NCBI RefSeq assembly: GCF_001584335.1
Contig: NZ_LSBB01000018.1
Location: forward strand, 310,001 to 374,000
DNA from: Bacillus atrophaeus
GTDB lineage: Bacteria; Bacillota; Bacilli; Bacillales; Bacillaceae
DNA length: 64,000 bases
Direction: 5' to 3'
Shown here piece by piece: positions 28,124-37,475 of the stretch (its first letter is position 1; the number at the start of each line of letters is the position of its first letter). Position numbers and translations under genes: made by a program. The notes below the pieces were generated by a model. That model had not been told where the DNA came from. It searched no databases and was given only the letters and a program-made list of their open reading frames with translations.

Positions 28124-29239
28124 ATGGTGAATGAAAAACGGCTGCTCGAAGAATTTTTAGAACTTGTCCAAATTGACTCAGAAACAAAACATGAGGCTGA
28201 AATCTGCAAAGTATTAAAACAAAAATTTTCTGATTTAGGCGTAACCGTGACAGAGGACGATACAACGGCTGTCACCGGACATGGAGCAGGAAACCTGATT
28301 TGTACATTAAAAGGAACCAAGCAAGCGGATACCATTTATTTTACTTCGCACATGGATACCGTCGTTCCGGGAAACGGCGTTAAACCGACTGTGGAAAACG
28401 GTTATGTCAAAACAGATGGCACAACGATTTTAGGCGCTGACGATAAAGCCGGACTTGCCGCGATGCTTGAAGCGATCAAAGTGCTGAAGGAAGAAAATAT
28501 TGAGCACGGCACGATTGAATTTATCATTACAGTCGGAGAAGAGTCGGGTTTGATAGGAGCAAAAGCGCTCGATCGTTCGCTCATTACCGCGAAATACGGG
28601 TTTGCGCTTGACTCAGACGGAAAAGTGGGGAATATCATTGTAGCCGCACCGACTCAGGCGAAGGTGAAAGCCTCTATTTACGGAAAAACAGCGCACGCCG
28701 GGGTTGAACCGGAAAAAGGCATCTCTGCCATTACGATCGCCTCTAAAGCAATCTCCAAAATGCCGTTAGGCCGGATTGATAAAGAGACGACAGCCAATAT
28801 CGGACGATTTGAGGGCGGCACGCAAACCAATATTGTCTGCGACCAAGTTGATATATTAGCTGAAGCGCGGTCTTTAGTTCCTGAAAAAATGGAGGCGCAA
28901 GTTCAAAAAATGAAAGCGGCTTTTGAAGAGGCTGCGGCTGATATGGGCGGACGCGCGGAAGTAACGATTGAAGTCATGTATCCCGGCTTTAAATATCAAG
29001 ACGGAGACCAGGTTGTTGAAGTCGCGAAAAAAGCGGCGGCAAAAATCGGCCGTCCGAGCGAGCTGCAAACGAGCGGAGGCGGAAGCGACGCTAACGTTAT
29101 CGCAGGCCACGGCATCCCTACCGTCAACCTTGCAGTAGGCTACGAAGAGATTCATACGAAAAATGAAAAAATGCCTGTCGAAGAACTTGTCAAAACAGCA
29201 GAAATCGTTGTTGCGATTATTGAAGAGGCGGCAAAATAA
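28124..29239 (+). CDS. yqjE: M20 peptidase YqjE (tripeptidase T-like)
   Basis: A 371-aa metallopeptidase of family M20 (PepT-like). Zinc and catalytic residues are visible in order: SHMDTVVPG (His, Asp), LGADDKAGLAA (bridging Asp), VGEESGLIGA (catalytic Glu-Glu), LDSDG, and the C-terminal His in EIHTKNEKMP. The lid/dimerisation domain lies between (about 180-290). Start 28124 follows GGAGGG. It is 17 bases after yqjD and ends the run with a strong terminator. Confidence 0.9.
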   Translation: MVNEKRLLEEFLELVQIDSETKHEAEICKVLKQKFSDLGVTVTEDDTTAVTGHGAGNLICTLKGTKQADTIYFTSHMDTVVPGNGVKPTVENGYVKTDGTTILGADDKAGLAAMLEAIKVLKEENIEHGTIEFIITVGEESGLIGAKALDRSLITAKYGFALDSDGKVGNIIVAAPTQAKVKASIYGKTAHAGVEPEKGISAITIASKAISKMPLGRIDKETTANIGRFEGGTQTNIVCDQVDILAEARSLVPEKMEAQVQKMKAAFEEAAADMGGRAEVTIEVMYPGFKYQDGDQVVEVAKKAAAKIGRPSELQTSGGGSDANVIAGHGIPTVNLAVGYEEIHTKNEKMPVEELVKTAEIVVAIIEEAAK

Positions 29240-29245
29240 AAAGTT

Positions 29246-29283
29246 AACCCGAATGCAGGACATAATTTGCATTCGGGTTTTTT
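29246..29283 (+). terminator. Terminator of the yqjCDE unit
   Basis: AACCCGAATGCA pairs with TGCATTCGGGTT and a T-run follows. Confidence 0.92.
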
Positions 29284-29293
29284 CATAAGCATT

Positions 29294-30028
29294 TCACCGC
29301 CACCGTCTAAGGGGCCAAAATAAGACGTCTTGTTTTTCAGCGTAATGAAGCAAAGGTTCTGAGTGCGGCAATTGTATACCGTGAGCTTCGGCTGTCGTAT
29401 TGATGGTAAAGTGAGCCTCTGCCCTTTTCAGCATCCATGGATGGTGGTGAATGTCTTCAAAATAAAGCTTGTTGTTATGAGAGGTATATAGTCTGTATCG
29501 TTCTGTGAGCCAGTAATCAAGCGATTCCTTTTCGGCTGTAAAAGGGGCAGATATCGGCCGATAACTGGCGCTGAATTCCTTCGCGCTTCTGGCATCTTTT
29601 CTTTTACTGGCATATTGAATGATATCACCGCTTTTTTCAGCATTCATATCAGCATAGAAATAAGGAAGATGAAAAAAGGTGCGGGCGCCTTGAACCGCCA
29701 GCCTGTGATCGGCGTCTAAGCTGAAAAAATAAATGCCGGGTTTGCCTTTATAGGTTACATAGGTACGGAAGTTAAGTTCAGGAAAGGAATGAGCTCCGGG
29801 AATCGGAGGAAGAAAACGAGCCCGAAGATCCGTTAACATAAAGGGCAGCACGCTGATCCAAGCCATCCCGTTATAGGTATCTAATTCCAAAACAGAGGGG
29901 ACTTTGTCACGAAGGATTGAGGGATCGACCGGCCAATGGGCAAATAAGACATCATTCCATGTTTGTCTCATTATCCATACACCCTTAGGTACAGAAATAT
30001 TTTTTTGATTAAAACGGTCAGTCATCAT
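29294..30028 (-). CDS. yqjF: YqjF, DUF2071 protein
   Basis: A 244-aa cytoplasmic protein of the DUF2071/YqjF family, predicted to have an acetoacetate-decarboxylase-like fold. Typical segments are VLFAHWPVDPSILRDKVP near the N-terminus, PELNFRTYVTY, and GIYFFSLDADHRLAV. The start at 30028 follows AAAAAAGGAG; the open frame extends further upstream without a better site. It converges with yqjE. Enzymatic activity is not known. Confidence 0.8.
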   Translation of the reverse strand: MMTDRFNQKNISVPKGVWIMRQTWNDVLFAHWPVDPSILRDKVPSVLELDTYNGMAWISVLPFMLTDLRARFLPPIPGAHSFPELNFRTYVTYKGKPGIYFFSLDADHRLAVQGARTFFHLPYFYADMNAEKSGDIIQYASKRKDARSAKEFSASYRPISAPFTAEKESLDYWLTERYRLYTSHNNKLYFEDIHHHPWMLKRAEAHFTINTTAEAHGIQLPHSEPLLHYAEKQDVLFWPLRRWR

Positions 30029-30154
30029 TTTCTGCTCCTTTTTTAATTGCATGTGTGTAAAGCTATTCCCGGTTACTCTGTTTTTAAACGAAATATCAGC
30101 ACACGGCACGGTGCATCGCCATTTATCTGCTAGCGTCCGTTATGAATCCAAAAG

Positions 30155-30183
30155 AATAACCCCGGCTTTTAGCCGGGGTTATT
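30155..30183 (-). terminator. Terminator of yidC2
   Basis: AATAACCCCGGC pairs perfectly with GCCGGGGTTATT. On the minus strand T-rich sequence follows, so it serves the minus-strand mifM-yidC2 unit. Confidence 0.85.
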
Positions 30184-30189
30184 TACTAT

Positions 30190-31023
30190 TTAATTTGCAG
30201 GCTCGGTTTGAGCTGCGATCTCTTTGTTTTTATTTTTGTGATAGGTCTGCTGCAAAATGACGTTTTGCACGGTTAGGAACAGCCCGCTTGTAAACCAGTA
30301 AAGGGGCAGAGCGGCCGGAACATTAAGCGAGAAAATCGTCATCATCACAGGGAAGAAAAACACCATGATCTTCGCAGATTGCTGTGCTGCAGGGTTTTGC
30401 GGAACAGCGGAATATTTGGCGCTCAATTTTTGAGCGACATATGCCTGAATAAAGTACATGGCTCCGGCGCAAAGGGAAACAAGAATATCGGATTGGCCTA
30501 AGCTGAACCATAAGAAAGAGTGTGACGCAATTTCAGGCGTCGAACGAATGGCATAATAAAATCCGATCAGAATCGGAAACTGCACAAGCATGGGAAGACA
30601 GCCCATTGCAAGCGGATTGAGATTGTTTTCCTGATACAGCTTCATCATTTCCATTTGCAGTTCTTTCTGCTTTTCCGGGTCTTTGTTTTTTTTAATTTTT
30701 GCCTGAATGCTGTCAATCTGCGGCTTGATTACCGCCATCTTTTCCTGGAACACACGCTGCTTTTTAAATTGATGAACAAACAAAGGCAGCACGATCACCC
30801 GGACAATAATAGTCACAAGCATAATGGAAAGCCCGTATTCTCCGTTAAACAGCCCGGCAACCCCTTTCAGCAATGCTGAAAACGGCTCGATTAAATAGTC
30901 GTGGAAAAATCCGATATTACCAAGGCCGCCCGTCTGCGGGGTTGCGGCAAAAGCCGCATTTCCTGTGAATAGTACGATAAAAAAGAATCCGAAAGCAATC
31001 AATTTTTTATAAGTTTTGAACAA
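30190..31023 (-). CDS. yidC2: Membrane protein insertase YidC2 (YqjG)
   Basis: A 277-aa YidC/Oxa1-family insertase, the second paralogue beside SpoIIIJ (YidC1). A signal peptide (cleavage near AFA, residue 26) is followed by five membrane segments. The groove Arg is visible in TIIVRVIVLPLF, followed by the cytoplasmic basic hairpin (QFKKQRVFQEKM to KDPEKQKELQMEM). The start is TTG at 31023, preceded by GGAGG that pairs with the end of mifM. In B. subtilis it is made only when MifM arrests, which happens when YidC1 activity falls. Confidence 0.93.
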   Translation of the reverse strand: MFKTYKKLIAFGFFFIVLFTGNAAFAATPQTGGLGNIGFFHDYLIEPFSALLKGVAGLFNGEYGLSIMLVTIIVRVIVLPLFVHQFKKQRVFQEKMAVIKPQIDSIQAKIKKNKDPEKQKELQMEMMKLYQENNLNPLAMGCLPMLVQFPILIGFYYAIRSTPEIASHSFLWFSLGQSDILVSLCAGAMYFIQAYVAQKLSAKYSAVPQNPAAQQSAKIMVFFFPVMMTIFSLNVPAALPLYWFTSGLFLTVQNVILQQTYHKNKNKEIAAQTEPAN

Positions 31024-31030
31024 TATGTTC

Positions 31031-31065
31031 TCCTCCTTTTTATAAATGCTGTTTATAAAAGAAGG
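31031..31065 (-). promoter_or_regulatory. Stem masking the yidC2 Shine-Dalgarno
   Basis: On the minus strand CTTTTATAAA at the end of mifM pairs with TTTATAAAAAGG just before yidC2, burying its GGAGG. A ribosome stalled on mifM would melt the stem. This is the known B. subtilis arrangement, and the pairing is directly readable here. Confidence 0.8.
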
Positions 31066-31334
31066 GAACCGAATTCTTCATCATCATTCGCCGGAGAATT
31101 CATGCGAATGACTTTACGTATCCATGTCGTAATGCGATGATATATAATAATAAGAAAGTCTGTTCGGTTAATTTGAACGACCGTCTGGTATTCATCTATG
31201 CGTTTCGTCTTCCATTGCTCGCCAATTCGGCACTCCCGCAACAAAAAAGCGATGCCGATTGCGGTCAAAGCCGGAAGAATAATTGTGAAGAAATCGACTA
31301 AGAATAAAAAGTCATTCATCGATTCAACTACCAT
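31053..31334 (-). CDS. mifM: MifM, translation-arrest sensor peptide
   Basis: A 93-aa regulatory nascent chain. Residues 8-35 form one membrane helix (DFFTIILPALTAIGIAFLL) that is inserted by YidC1. The C-terminal arrest region is recognisable: RITTWIRKVIRMNSP followed by acidic residues and GSLLL. When insertion is slow the ribosome stalls here and opens the yidC2 start. The acidic stretch reads DDEEF where I recall DEEDA in B. subtilis. Start chosen at ATG 31334; a TTG upstream is possible. Directly precedes yidC2. Confidence 0.92.
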   Translation of the reverse strand: MVVESMNDFLFLVDFFTIILPALTAIGIAFLLRECRIGEQWKTKRIDEYQTVVQINRTDFLIIIYHRITTWIRKVIRMNSPANDDEEFGSLLL

Positions 31335-31412
31335 CAAATCACATCCATTCAATACCTATAGTTTACTATATGTACAAGCGATTGTCTATTGAACGAAAAA
31401 GGAGAAATCTTT

Positions 31413-32657
31413 ATGTCAGGCAAGGGCAGAATCATTTTTCATATTGATATGAATAGTTTTTATGCATCTGTCGAAATGGCGTACGATCCTTCTTTAAAAG
31501 GAAAGCCGATCGCAGTTGCTGGGAATGTTAAGGAGAGAAAGGGAATTGTGGTCACATGCAGCTATGAAGCAAGAGCGCGCGGCGTGAAAACCACGATGCC
31601 CGTGTGGGAAGCGAAGCGCAATTGCCCCGAGCTGATCATTCTGCCTCCGAACTTTGACCGTTACAGAAGCTCGTCAAGAGAAATGTTCCAGATTCTGCGC
31701 CAGTATACTGAGCTTGTTGAGCCTGTTTCAATTGATGAAGGATATATGGATATTACCGATACGCCATACAGCTTCACGGCATATGACACAGCAAAGGAGA
31801 TTCAGAACCGGCTGCAAAAGGAGCTCCTGCTTCCGTCAAGCATCGGCATTGCCCCGAATAAATTCCTCGCTAAGATGGCGTCTAATATGAAAAAGCCGCT
31901 TGGTATTACCATTTTAAGGAAAAGGGAGGTGCCGGACATTCTTTGGCCGCTGCCAGTCGGGGAAATGCACGGTGTTGGAAAGAAGACGGCGGAAAAAATA
32001 AAGAGCCTTGGCATATATACGATCGGAGATCTGGCCGCTGCCGATGAGCATGCATTAAAACGTCTGCTCGGCATAAATGGACCGCGGCTGAAAAATAAAG
32101 CAAACGGGATTCACCATGCCGAGGTTGACCCGGAGCGTATTTATGAATTTAAAAGTGTAGGCAACTCCTCGACACTTTCGCATGACAGCACGGACGAAGA
32201 AGAACTGCTTGGTGTTTTCAGAAAGCTCGCGGCTTCTGTCAGCGACCGTCTTCAGCGAAAAGAAGTCATGGCTTCAAAGCTCTTTATCATGATCCGCTAT
32301 AGTAATTGGAAAACAATCACCAGAAGCATGATGCTGAAAAATCCAATTGATCAGAAGAACGAAATTATGCAAGAGGCGGAAAATCTCTTTTTTAAACACT
32401 GGAGCAGAGAGCCTGTCAGACTTCTCGGCATTACGGGAACTGATCTGGTTGAAAAAGAACAAGCGTATAAACAGCTTGACTTGTTTTCATTTACAGAAGA
32501 TGCAAAAGATGAACCGATTCAACAAATGATGGAAAAGCTCAATCAGAAGTTCGGTTCAAATATGATCAAAAAGGGCGCCAAAGTCAAAAAGAAAGAAAGT
32601 AAAACAAAGGGAACGAGCTTTAATAAAGACTTTTTTCAAGACGAAAAGAAAAGCTGA
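31413..32657 (+). CDS. dinB1: Y-family DNA polymerase IV (DinB1/PolY1)
   Basis: A 414-aa translesion polymerase. Motifs: HIDMNSFYASVE at the N-terminus (metal Asp), SIDEGYMDIT (second metal pair), two helix-hairpin-helix-like segments around VGKKTAEKIKSLGI, and the little-finger domain with VGNSSTLSHD. The C-terminus (QLDLF) is a beta-clamp binding motif, followed by a Lys-rich tail. The ATG at 31413 follows AAAGGAG. It is divergent from mifM. Known in B. subtilis as YqjH/PolY1. Confidence 0.93.
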   Translation: MSGKGRIIFHIDMNSFYASVEMAYDPSLKGKPIAVAGNVKERKGIVVTCSYEARARGVKTTMPVWEAKRNCPELIILPPNFDRYRSSSREMFQILRQYTELVEPVSIDEGYMDITDTPYSFTAYDTAKEIQNRLQKELLLPSSIGIAPNKFLAKMASNMKKPLGITILRKREVPDILWPLPVGEMHGVGKKTAEKIKSLGIYTIGDLAAADEHALKRLLGINGPRLKNKANGIHHAEVDPERIYEFKSVGNSSTLSHDSTDEEELLGVFRKLAASVSDRLQRKEVMASKLFIMIRYSNWKTITRSMMLKNPIDQKNEIMQEAENLFFKHWSREPVRLLGITGTDLVEKEQAYKQLDLFSFTEDAKDEPIQQMMEKLNQKFGSNMIKKGAKVKKKESKTKGTSFNKDFFQDEKKS

Positions 32658-32766
32658 ATAACTTGAAAAAAGGGGGTGAAGTATGGTAATTTCAATATTA
32701 TAAATATCATTTTATTTTAATGTAAATTTTAAAATGATTAAACGTTTGTAGAAGGGACGTTAGAAT
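32658..32766 (+). promoter_or_regulatory. gndA leader region with AT-rich inverted repeat
   Basis: Contains a possible 6-codon leader (ATG at 32683, TAA at 32701) after AAAGGGGGTG and a 9-bp perfect inverted repeat (ATCATTTTA at 32706, TAAAATGAT at 32730). No confident promoter is seen. The role of either element is unknown. Confidence 0.3.
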
Positions 32767-34176
32767 ATGTCAAAACAACAAATCGGAGTTATCGGTCTTG
32801 CCGTAATGGGTAAAAATCTTGCTCTAAATATCGAAAGCCGCGGTTTCTCTGTTTCGGTTTACAACAGATCCAGCAGCAAAACTGAAGAATTTCTGCAAGA
32901 AGCTCAAGGCAAGAACGTTGTCGGTACATACAGCATTGAAGAGTTTGTCCAATCTTTAGAAGCGCCTCGCAAAATCTTGCTTATGGTTAAAGCAGGTGCA
33001 GCAACAGATGCGACAATTCAATCGCTTCTTCCTCACTTAGAGAAAGACGACATTTTGATTGACGGCGGAAATACATATTATAAAGATACACAGCGCCGCA
33101 ATAAGGAGCTCGCAGAAAGCGGAATCCACTTTATCGGCACCGGCGTATCAGGCGGAGAAGAAGGAGCGCTTAAAGGGCCTTCTATTATGCCTGGCGGACA
33201 AAAAGAAGCTCATGAGCTTGTAAAGCCGATCCTTGAAGCGATTGCAGCAAAAGTAGACGGTGAAGCTTGTACAACGTATATCGGGCCTGACGGTGCCGGT
33301 CACTATGTCAAAATGGTCCACAACGGAATTGAATACGGAGACATGCAGCTGATCTCAGAATCCTACTTCATTTTGAAACAGGTGCTCGGACTTTCCGCTG
33401 AAGAACTTCACGAAGTATTTGCCGAGTGGAACAAAGGCGAGCTTGACAGCTATTTGATCGAGATCACAGCTGACATCTTCACGAAAAAAGATGAGGAAAC
33501 AGGCAAACCGCTTGTTGACGTGATTCTTGATAAAGCAGGTCAAAAAGGAACAGGGAAATGGACAAGCCAAAGCGCGCTTGATTTAGGCGTTCCGCTGCCG
33601 ATTATCACTGAATCTGTTTTTGCCCGCTTTATTTCAGCAATGAAGGATGAGCGTGTGAAAGCCAGCGGTCTTCTTGCAGGTCCTGAAGCTAAACCTGTTA
33701 CTGAAAACAAAGCTGAATTGATCGAAGCGGTCAGAAAAGCATTGTTCATGAGTAAAATTTGTTCTTACGCACAAGGTTTTGCTCAAATGAAAGCTGCTTC
33801 TGACGAATACAACTGGGATTTGAAATATGGCGAAATCGCTATGATTTTCCGCGGCGGCTGTATCATCCGCGCTGCGTTTCTTCAGCAGATTAAAGAAGCT
33901 TACGACCGTGAGCCGGAGCTTGATAACCTGCTGCTAGACAACTATTTCAAAAACATAGTGGAAAGCTACCAAGGAGCGCTTCGCCAAGTGATTTCACTTG
34001 CTGTCAGCCAAGGCGTGCCGGTTCCTTCTTTCTCCAGCGCACTTGCTTACTATGACAGCTACCGCACAGCTGTACTGCCTGCAAATTTAATTCAGGCGCA
34101 GCGTGACTACTTTGGTGCTCATACTTACGAGCGCACTGATAAAGAAGGCGTATTCCATACTGAATGGATGAAGTAA
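32767..34176 (+). CDS. gndA: 6-phosphogluconate dehydrogenase GndA
   Basis: A 469-aa NADP-dependent enzyme of the oxidative pentose phosphate pathway that makes ribulose-5-phosphate, CO2 and NADPH. The N-terminal Rossmann motif is [16 protein letters not shown] preference fits NRSSSKTEE. Catalytic residues lie in [11 protein letters not shown] and [16 protein letters not shown] (Lys and neighbouring Asn). The C-terminal all-helical domain is complete. It converges with zwf, which supplies its substrate pathway from the other strand. Former name yqjI. Confidence 0.95.
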   Translation: MSKQQIGVIGLAVMGKNLALNIESRGFSVSVYNRSSSKTEEFLQEAQGKNVVGTYSIEEFVQSLEAPRKILLMVKAGAATDATIQSLLPHLEKDDILIDGGNTYYKDTQRRNKELAESGIHFIGTGVSGGEEGALKGPSIMPGGQKEAHELVKPILEAIAAKVDGEACTTYIGPDGAGHYVKMVHNGIEYGDMQLISESYFILKQVLGLSAEELHEVFAEWNKGELDSYLIEITADIFTKKDEETGKPLVDVILDKAGQKGTGKWTSQSALDLGVPLPIITESVFARFISAMKDERVKASGLLAGPEAKPVTENKAELIEAVRKALFMSKICSYAQGFAQMKAASDEYNWDLKYGEIAMIFRGGCIIRAAFLQQIKEAYDREPELDNLLLDNYFKNIVESYQGALRQVISLAVSQGVPVPSFSSALAYYDSYRTAVLPANLIQAQRDYFGAHTYERTDKEGVFHTEWMK

Positions 34177-34184
34177 TTAAAATG

Positions 34185-34217
34185 AACCCCGCAGACCTAT
34201 ACGCTGCGGGGTTTTTT
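34185..34217 (+). terminator. Terminator of gndA
   Basis: AACCCCGCAG pairs with CTGCGGGGTT, followed by TTTT. Confidence 0.93.
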
Positions 34218-34250
34218 ATAATCGAAAAACGATAATAAGTATGCAAAGAT

Positions 34251-34276
34251 AAGGCCAGAGCTATAGCTCTGGCCTT
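34251..34276 (-). terminator. Terminator of zwf (26-bp palindrome)
   Basis: AAGGCCAGAGCTA is followed by its exact reverse complement. It lies just past the zwf stop on the minus strand; the T-run is short. Confidence 0.7.
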
Positions 34277-34283
34277 TGATCTG

Positions 34284-35756
34284 TTAAATATTCCACCATT
34301 GAAAGCCGTCTTTTGATAAAAGATCGTCTGATTCTTTCGGACCCATTGAGCCTGCTTCATAGTTAGGGGAAAGGGTTTTGTTTGAAGCCCATGTTTCTGA
34401 AATTGAATCGACGAAACTCCAGGAAAGCGCCACTTCATCCCAATGCGCAAAGTTTGTCGCATCACCGAGCAGACAGTCGTGGATGAGCTTCTCGTACGCT
34501 TCCGGCGTGTTCATTTCATCACTGCAATTGCTGCAGTAATCAAGTTTGATCGGCTGAGCATGCGCGGCTCCGCCCAATTTTTTAGCATTTAAATATAGTG
34601 TAATCCCTTCATCCGGCTGAATGTGAATGACAAGTAAATTCGGGTTTATTTGTTTTTCATTGCCGTAGTATAGATTCATTGGGATTTCCTTGAATTCAAC
34701 CACGATTTTTGTGGATTTTTCTTTCATTCGTTTCCCTGTGCGGATATAGAATGGAACACCCGCCCATCTGAAGTTATCAATCAAGAGCTTCCCTGAAACA
34801 AATGTTTCTGTATTTGAATCTGGTGCGACGTTTTGCTCTTCCGGATAAGCCGGTACAGGGCTGCCATCTATCATGCCTGCCTGATATTGTCCGCGTACAA
34901 AGTATTGATCCACTTCTTCTTTGGCGATCGGCCGAAGCGCTCTGAGAACCTTTACCTTTTCACTGCGGATTTCTTCAGTGTTAAGCTTGATTGGCGGCTC
35001 CATGGCAAGCAGTGCAACCATTTGTAAAATGTGGTTTTGCACCATGTCGCGAAGGGCGCCGGATGTTTCATAATATCTGGCACGGTCTTCTACGCCCAGA
35101 TCCTCACTTGATGTGATTTGAATATTTGAGATGTAGCGGTTTGTCCACAGCGGTTCGAAAATCGCATTGGCAAATCGGATAACTTCAATATTCTGCACCA
35201 TCTGTTTGCCTAAATAGTGGTCAATTCGGTAAATCTGATCTTCCGTGAACGCTTCACGGATTTCTTTGTTTAGTTCTTTCGCGCTCGGCAGGTCATGGCC
35301 GAACGGTTTTTCAATCACAAGGCGCGACCAGCCTGTTGTAGCCGTCACTCCTTCTGATTTTAAGGATTTCGCGATCGTGCCGAAAAATTCAGGAGCCATC
35401 GCTAAGTAGAACATTCTGTTGTTCGGAATTTCGTATGTAAGTTCTAACTGATCGAGGAGCACTTTCAGCTCCTGATACGAACTCGGATTTGTCACGTCAA
35501 ACGGATGATAATAAAAGTGAGACGTGAAATCATCTGTATGTTTATCGCCGCCTGCTGAAATGGACTTTTTAACGGTTTGCCGAAGATCCTCATTCGACCA
35601 AGGTCTTCTTCCGACACCAACAACCGCAAATTCTTCCCCTATCTGGCCATTTTTATATAAACGGTGAATGGACGGGTAAAGTTTCCGCTTGGCCAAATCT
35701 CCTGTTGCGCCGAATATAACTATAACTGCTTTTGGATGTTTTTGATCTGTTTTCAC
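34284..35756 (-). CDS. zwf: Glucose-6-phosphate 1-dehydrogenase Zwf
   Basis: A 490-aa enzyme that oxidises glucose-6-phosphate to 6-phosphogluconolactone with NADP. The coenzyme-binding motif is IFGATGDLAKRKLYP at the N-terminus; the active-site signature RIDHYLGKQMVQN is intact. The start is GTG at 35756, preceded by GAGGT at good spacing. Gene orientation opposite to gndA means the two pentose-phosphate genes are regulated separately. Confidence 0.95.
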   Translation of the reverse strand: MKTDQKHPKAVIVIFGATGDLAKRKLYPSIHRLYKNGQIGEEFAVVGVGRRPWSNEDLRQTVKKSISAGGDKHTDDFTSHFYYHPFDVTNPSSYQELKVLLDQLELTYEIPNNRMFYLAMAPEFFGTIAKSLKSEGVTATTGWSRLVIEKPFGHDLPSAKELNKEIREAFTEDQIYRIDHYLGKQMVQNIEVIRFANAIFEPLWTNRYISNIQITSSEDLGVEDRARYYETSGALRDMVQNHILQMVALLAMEPPIKLNTEEIRSEKVKVLRALRPIAKEEVDQYFVRGQYQAGMIDGSPVPAYPEEQNVAPDSNTETFVSGKLLIDNFRWAGVPFYIRTGKRMKEKSTKIVVEFKEIPMNLYYGNEKQINPNLLVIHIQPDEGITLYLNAKKLGGAAHAQPIKLDYCSNCSDEMNTPEAYEKLIHDCLLGDATNFAHWDEVALSWSFVDSISETWASNKTLSPNYEAGSMGPKESDDLLSKDGFQWWNI

Positions 35757-35986
35757 TAAAAGTACCTCACTTTATTCGAAGCTTTATTTTAGTACCCCGT
35801 ATATTTTCTTCATTTTAAATCTAAAATTCAATGAAAGCAAACATTTCAGCCTCTTTTTTGCAGAATGGAGAAAAAACTTTTTTAAATGACCAATCGGCGG
35901 AGAAACCGAAAGCAGGACGAGATTCACATTTTGAGTTTGATCCTGTATTCTTGTAGGTAACAAGCGTTGTGTAGGAGGAAAGAAAT

Positions 35987-36913
35987 GTGGAATTACTATT
36001 TTTAGGGACCGGCGCCGGCATGCCGGCCAAATCAAGAAACGTCTCATCCATTGCGTTAAAGCTGCTGGAAGAAAGGCGTTCAGTCTGGCTGTTTGATTGC
36101 GGGGAAGCCACACAGCATCAAATATTACATACATCTATTAAGCCCCGTAAAATTGAAAAAATCTTTATCACCCACATGCACGGTGACCATGTGTACGGCC
36201 TTCCCGGGCTGCTCGGAAGCCGATCCTTTCAAGGGGGAGAGGATGAACTGACAATCTACGGACCTAAAGGTATTAGAGCCTTCATAGAGACGAGCCTTAA
36301 CGTGACAGCGACACGTCTGACTTATCCTCTCGCCATTATAGAAATAGAAGAAGGAGTTATCTTTGAAGATGACCAATTTACCGTGACGGCCAAGCCTGTG
36401 ATTCATGGTGTTCCTGCATTTGGTTATCGCGTTCAGGAAAAAGATATGCCGGGTGCGTTAAAAGCTGATTTATTAAAAGAAATGAAAATCCCGCCGGGTC
36501 CGATTTATCAAAAAATCAAACAAGGGGAAGAGGTCACACTTGAAGATGGGCGCGTGATTAATGGAAGAGATTTTCTGGATGAGCCTAAAAAGGGACGGGT
36601 CGTAGCGTTTTCCGGAGATACAAGAGTGTGCTCAAATGTGAAGGAGCTTGCGGTGGATGCAGATGTGCTTGTCCATGAAGCTACCTTTGCAAAGGGAGAT
36701 GATAAGCTTGCCCATGATTATTTTCACAGCACAACTGAACAAGCTGCAAAAACAGCTAAGGAAGCAGGGGCAAAGAAACTCATTTTAACCCATATCAGTG
36801 CGAGATATCAGGGAGAAGCCTCTTTGCAAATGCTGTTAACGGAAGCGGAGGATATTTTCCCAAACAGTATGACAGCATTTGATTTTCTGGAAATTGATGT
36901 ACACCGGAGCTAA
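35987..36913 (+). CDS. rnz: Ribonuclease Z (Rnz)
   Basis: A 308-aa metallo-beta-lactamase-fold endonuclease that removes 3-prime trailers from tRNA precursors lacking an encoded CCA. The zinc motif HMHGDH (His63, His65, Asp67, His68) is intact, with later ligands in FSGDTRVC and [10 protein letters not shown]. Arm residues for tRNA binding are in [18 protein letters not shown]. The start is GTG at 35987, 7 bases after AGGAGG; the ATG two bases earlier runs into a stop after six codons. Former name yqjK. Confidence 0.94.
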   Translation: MELLFLGTGAGMPAKSRNVSSIALKLLEERRSVWLFDCGEATQHQILHTSIKPRKIEKIFITHMHGDHVYGLPGLLGSRSFQGGEDELTIYGPKGIRAFIETSLNVTATRLTYPLAIIEIEEGVIFEDDQFTVTAKPVIHGVPAFGYRVQEKDMPGALKADLLKEMKIPPGPIYQKIKQGEEVTLEDGRVINGRDFLDEPKKGRVVAFSGDTRVCSNVKELAVDADVLVHEATFAKGDDKLAHDYFHSTTEQAAKTAKEAGAKKLILTHISARYQGEASLQMLLTEAEDIFPNSMTAFDFLEIDVHRS

Positions 36914-36926
36914 AAAAGGTTTATGG

Positions 36927-36954
36927 TTGACAGGATATGCTCATATTGTATAAT
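36927..36954 (+). promoter_or_regulatory. Strong sigma-A promoter of rpmG
   Basis: TTGACA and TATAAT, both exact consensus, are separated by 16 bases and lie 40 bases before the L33 gene. Confidence 0.85.
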
Positions 36955-36993
36955 AAAGCGTAATAATTACGTTTTGAAAGGAGGAATTTAAAA

Positions 36994-37143
36994 GTGAGAG
37001 TCAATGTTACTTTAGCATGCACTGAAACAGGGGACAGAAACTACATCACAACAAAAAATAAACGCACGAATCCAGATCGTCTGGAGCTTAAAAAATACTC
37101 ACCGCGTTTAAAGAAATACACGATTCACCGTGAAACAAAGTAA
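36994..37143 (+). CDS. rpmGA: 50S ribosomal protein L33 (zinc-free type)
   Basis: A 49-aa ribosomal protein L33. The sequence starts [17 protein letters not shown] and ends [10 protein letters not shown], typical of the family. It lacks the two CxxC pairs of the zinc-binding form, so it is the zinc-independent (C-minus) version. The GTG at 36994 follows a strong AAAGGAGG. It has a consensus promoter and its own terminator. The position after rnz fits B. subtilis rpmGA. Confidence 0.93.
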   Translation: MRVNVTLACTETGDRNYITTKNKRTNPDRLELKKYSPRLKKYTIHRETK

Positions 37144-37187
37144 TTGGTAAAAAGACCGAATCTGCCCGGTTCCTTGAGCAGATCTTG

Positions 37188-37238
37188 TACAGCCTTTGTG
37201 TTTCGATTTTTATCGGCGAACAAAGGCTGTATTTTTTT
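37188..37238 (+). terminator. Terminator of rpmG
   Basis: TACAGCCTTTGT pairs with ACAAAGGCTGTA around a 20-base loop and TTTTTTT follows. Confidence 0.9.
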
Positions 37239-37370
37239 AGATCTTATTTTAGAGGAGAAAGGCAATTTCCTTTTAGCTGAATTCTCTTAGGGAACATCTC
37301 CTTACAAGGAATCGAAACCAATGACTTACGGTTCTACTGATTATTATGTGTACGCTGTTCTTTCAGCAAT
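37239..37370. other. Spacer between rpmG and yqjL terminators
   Basis: No convincing gene. A 35-codon open frame starts at ATG 37321 but runs into the yqjL terminator and has only a weak ribosome site. No similarity is recognised. Confidence 0.3.
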
Positions 37371-37436
37371 AAAAAATCCCCGCCAAGTAAAAGTGTTTCA
37401 TCCTGAATCCGCGGATTCTTTTACATGATTGGGGAT
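37371..37436 (-). terminator. Terminator of yqjL
   Basis: On the minus strand ATCCCC...GTAAAAG pairs with CTTTTAC...GGGGAT, with an inner AATCCGCGGATT palindrome, followed by TTTTTT. Confidence 0.8.
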
Positions 37437-37475
37437 CATTATCACTGGTCTGTATTTAAATTGGTTTTGCGCCGG

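Noticed and set aside
35784-36134. Open frames of about 100 codons on the minus strand before rnz
   Set aside because: They overlap the rnz start and the zwf-rnz spacer, lack a ribosome site and read like no known protein; shadows of rnz.
37321-37428. 35-codon frame between rpmG and yqjL
   Set aside because: It contains the yqjL terminator repeat and has only a weak ribosome site.
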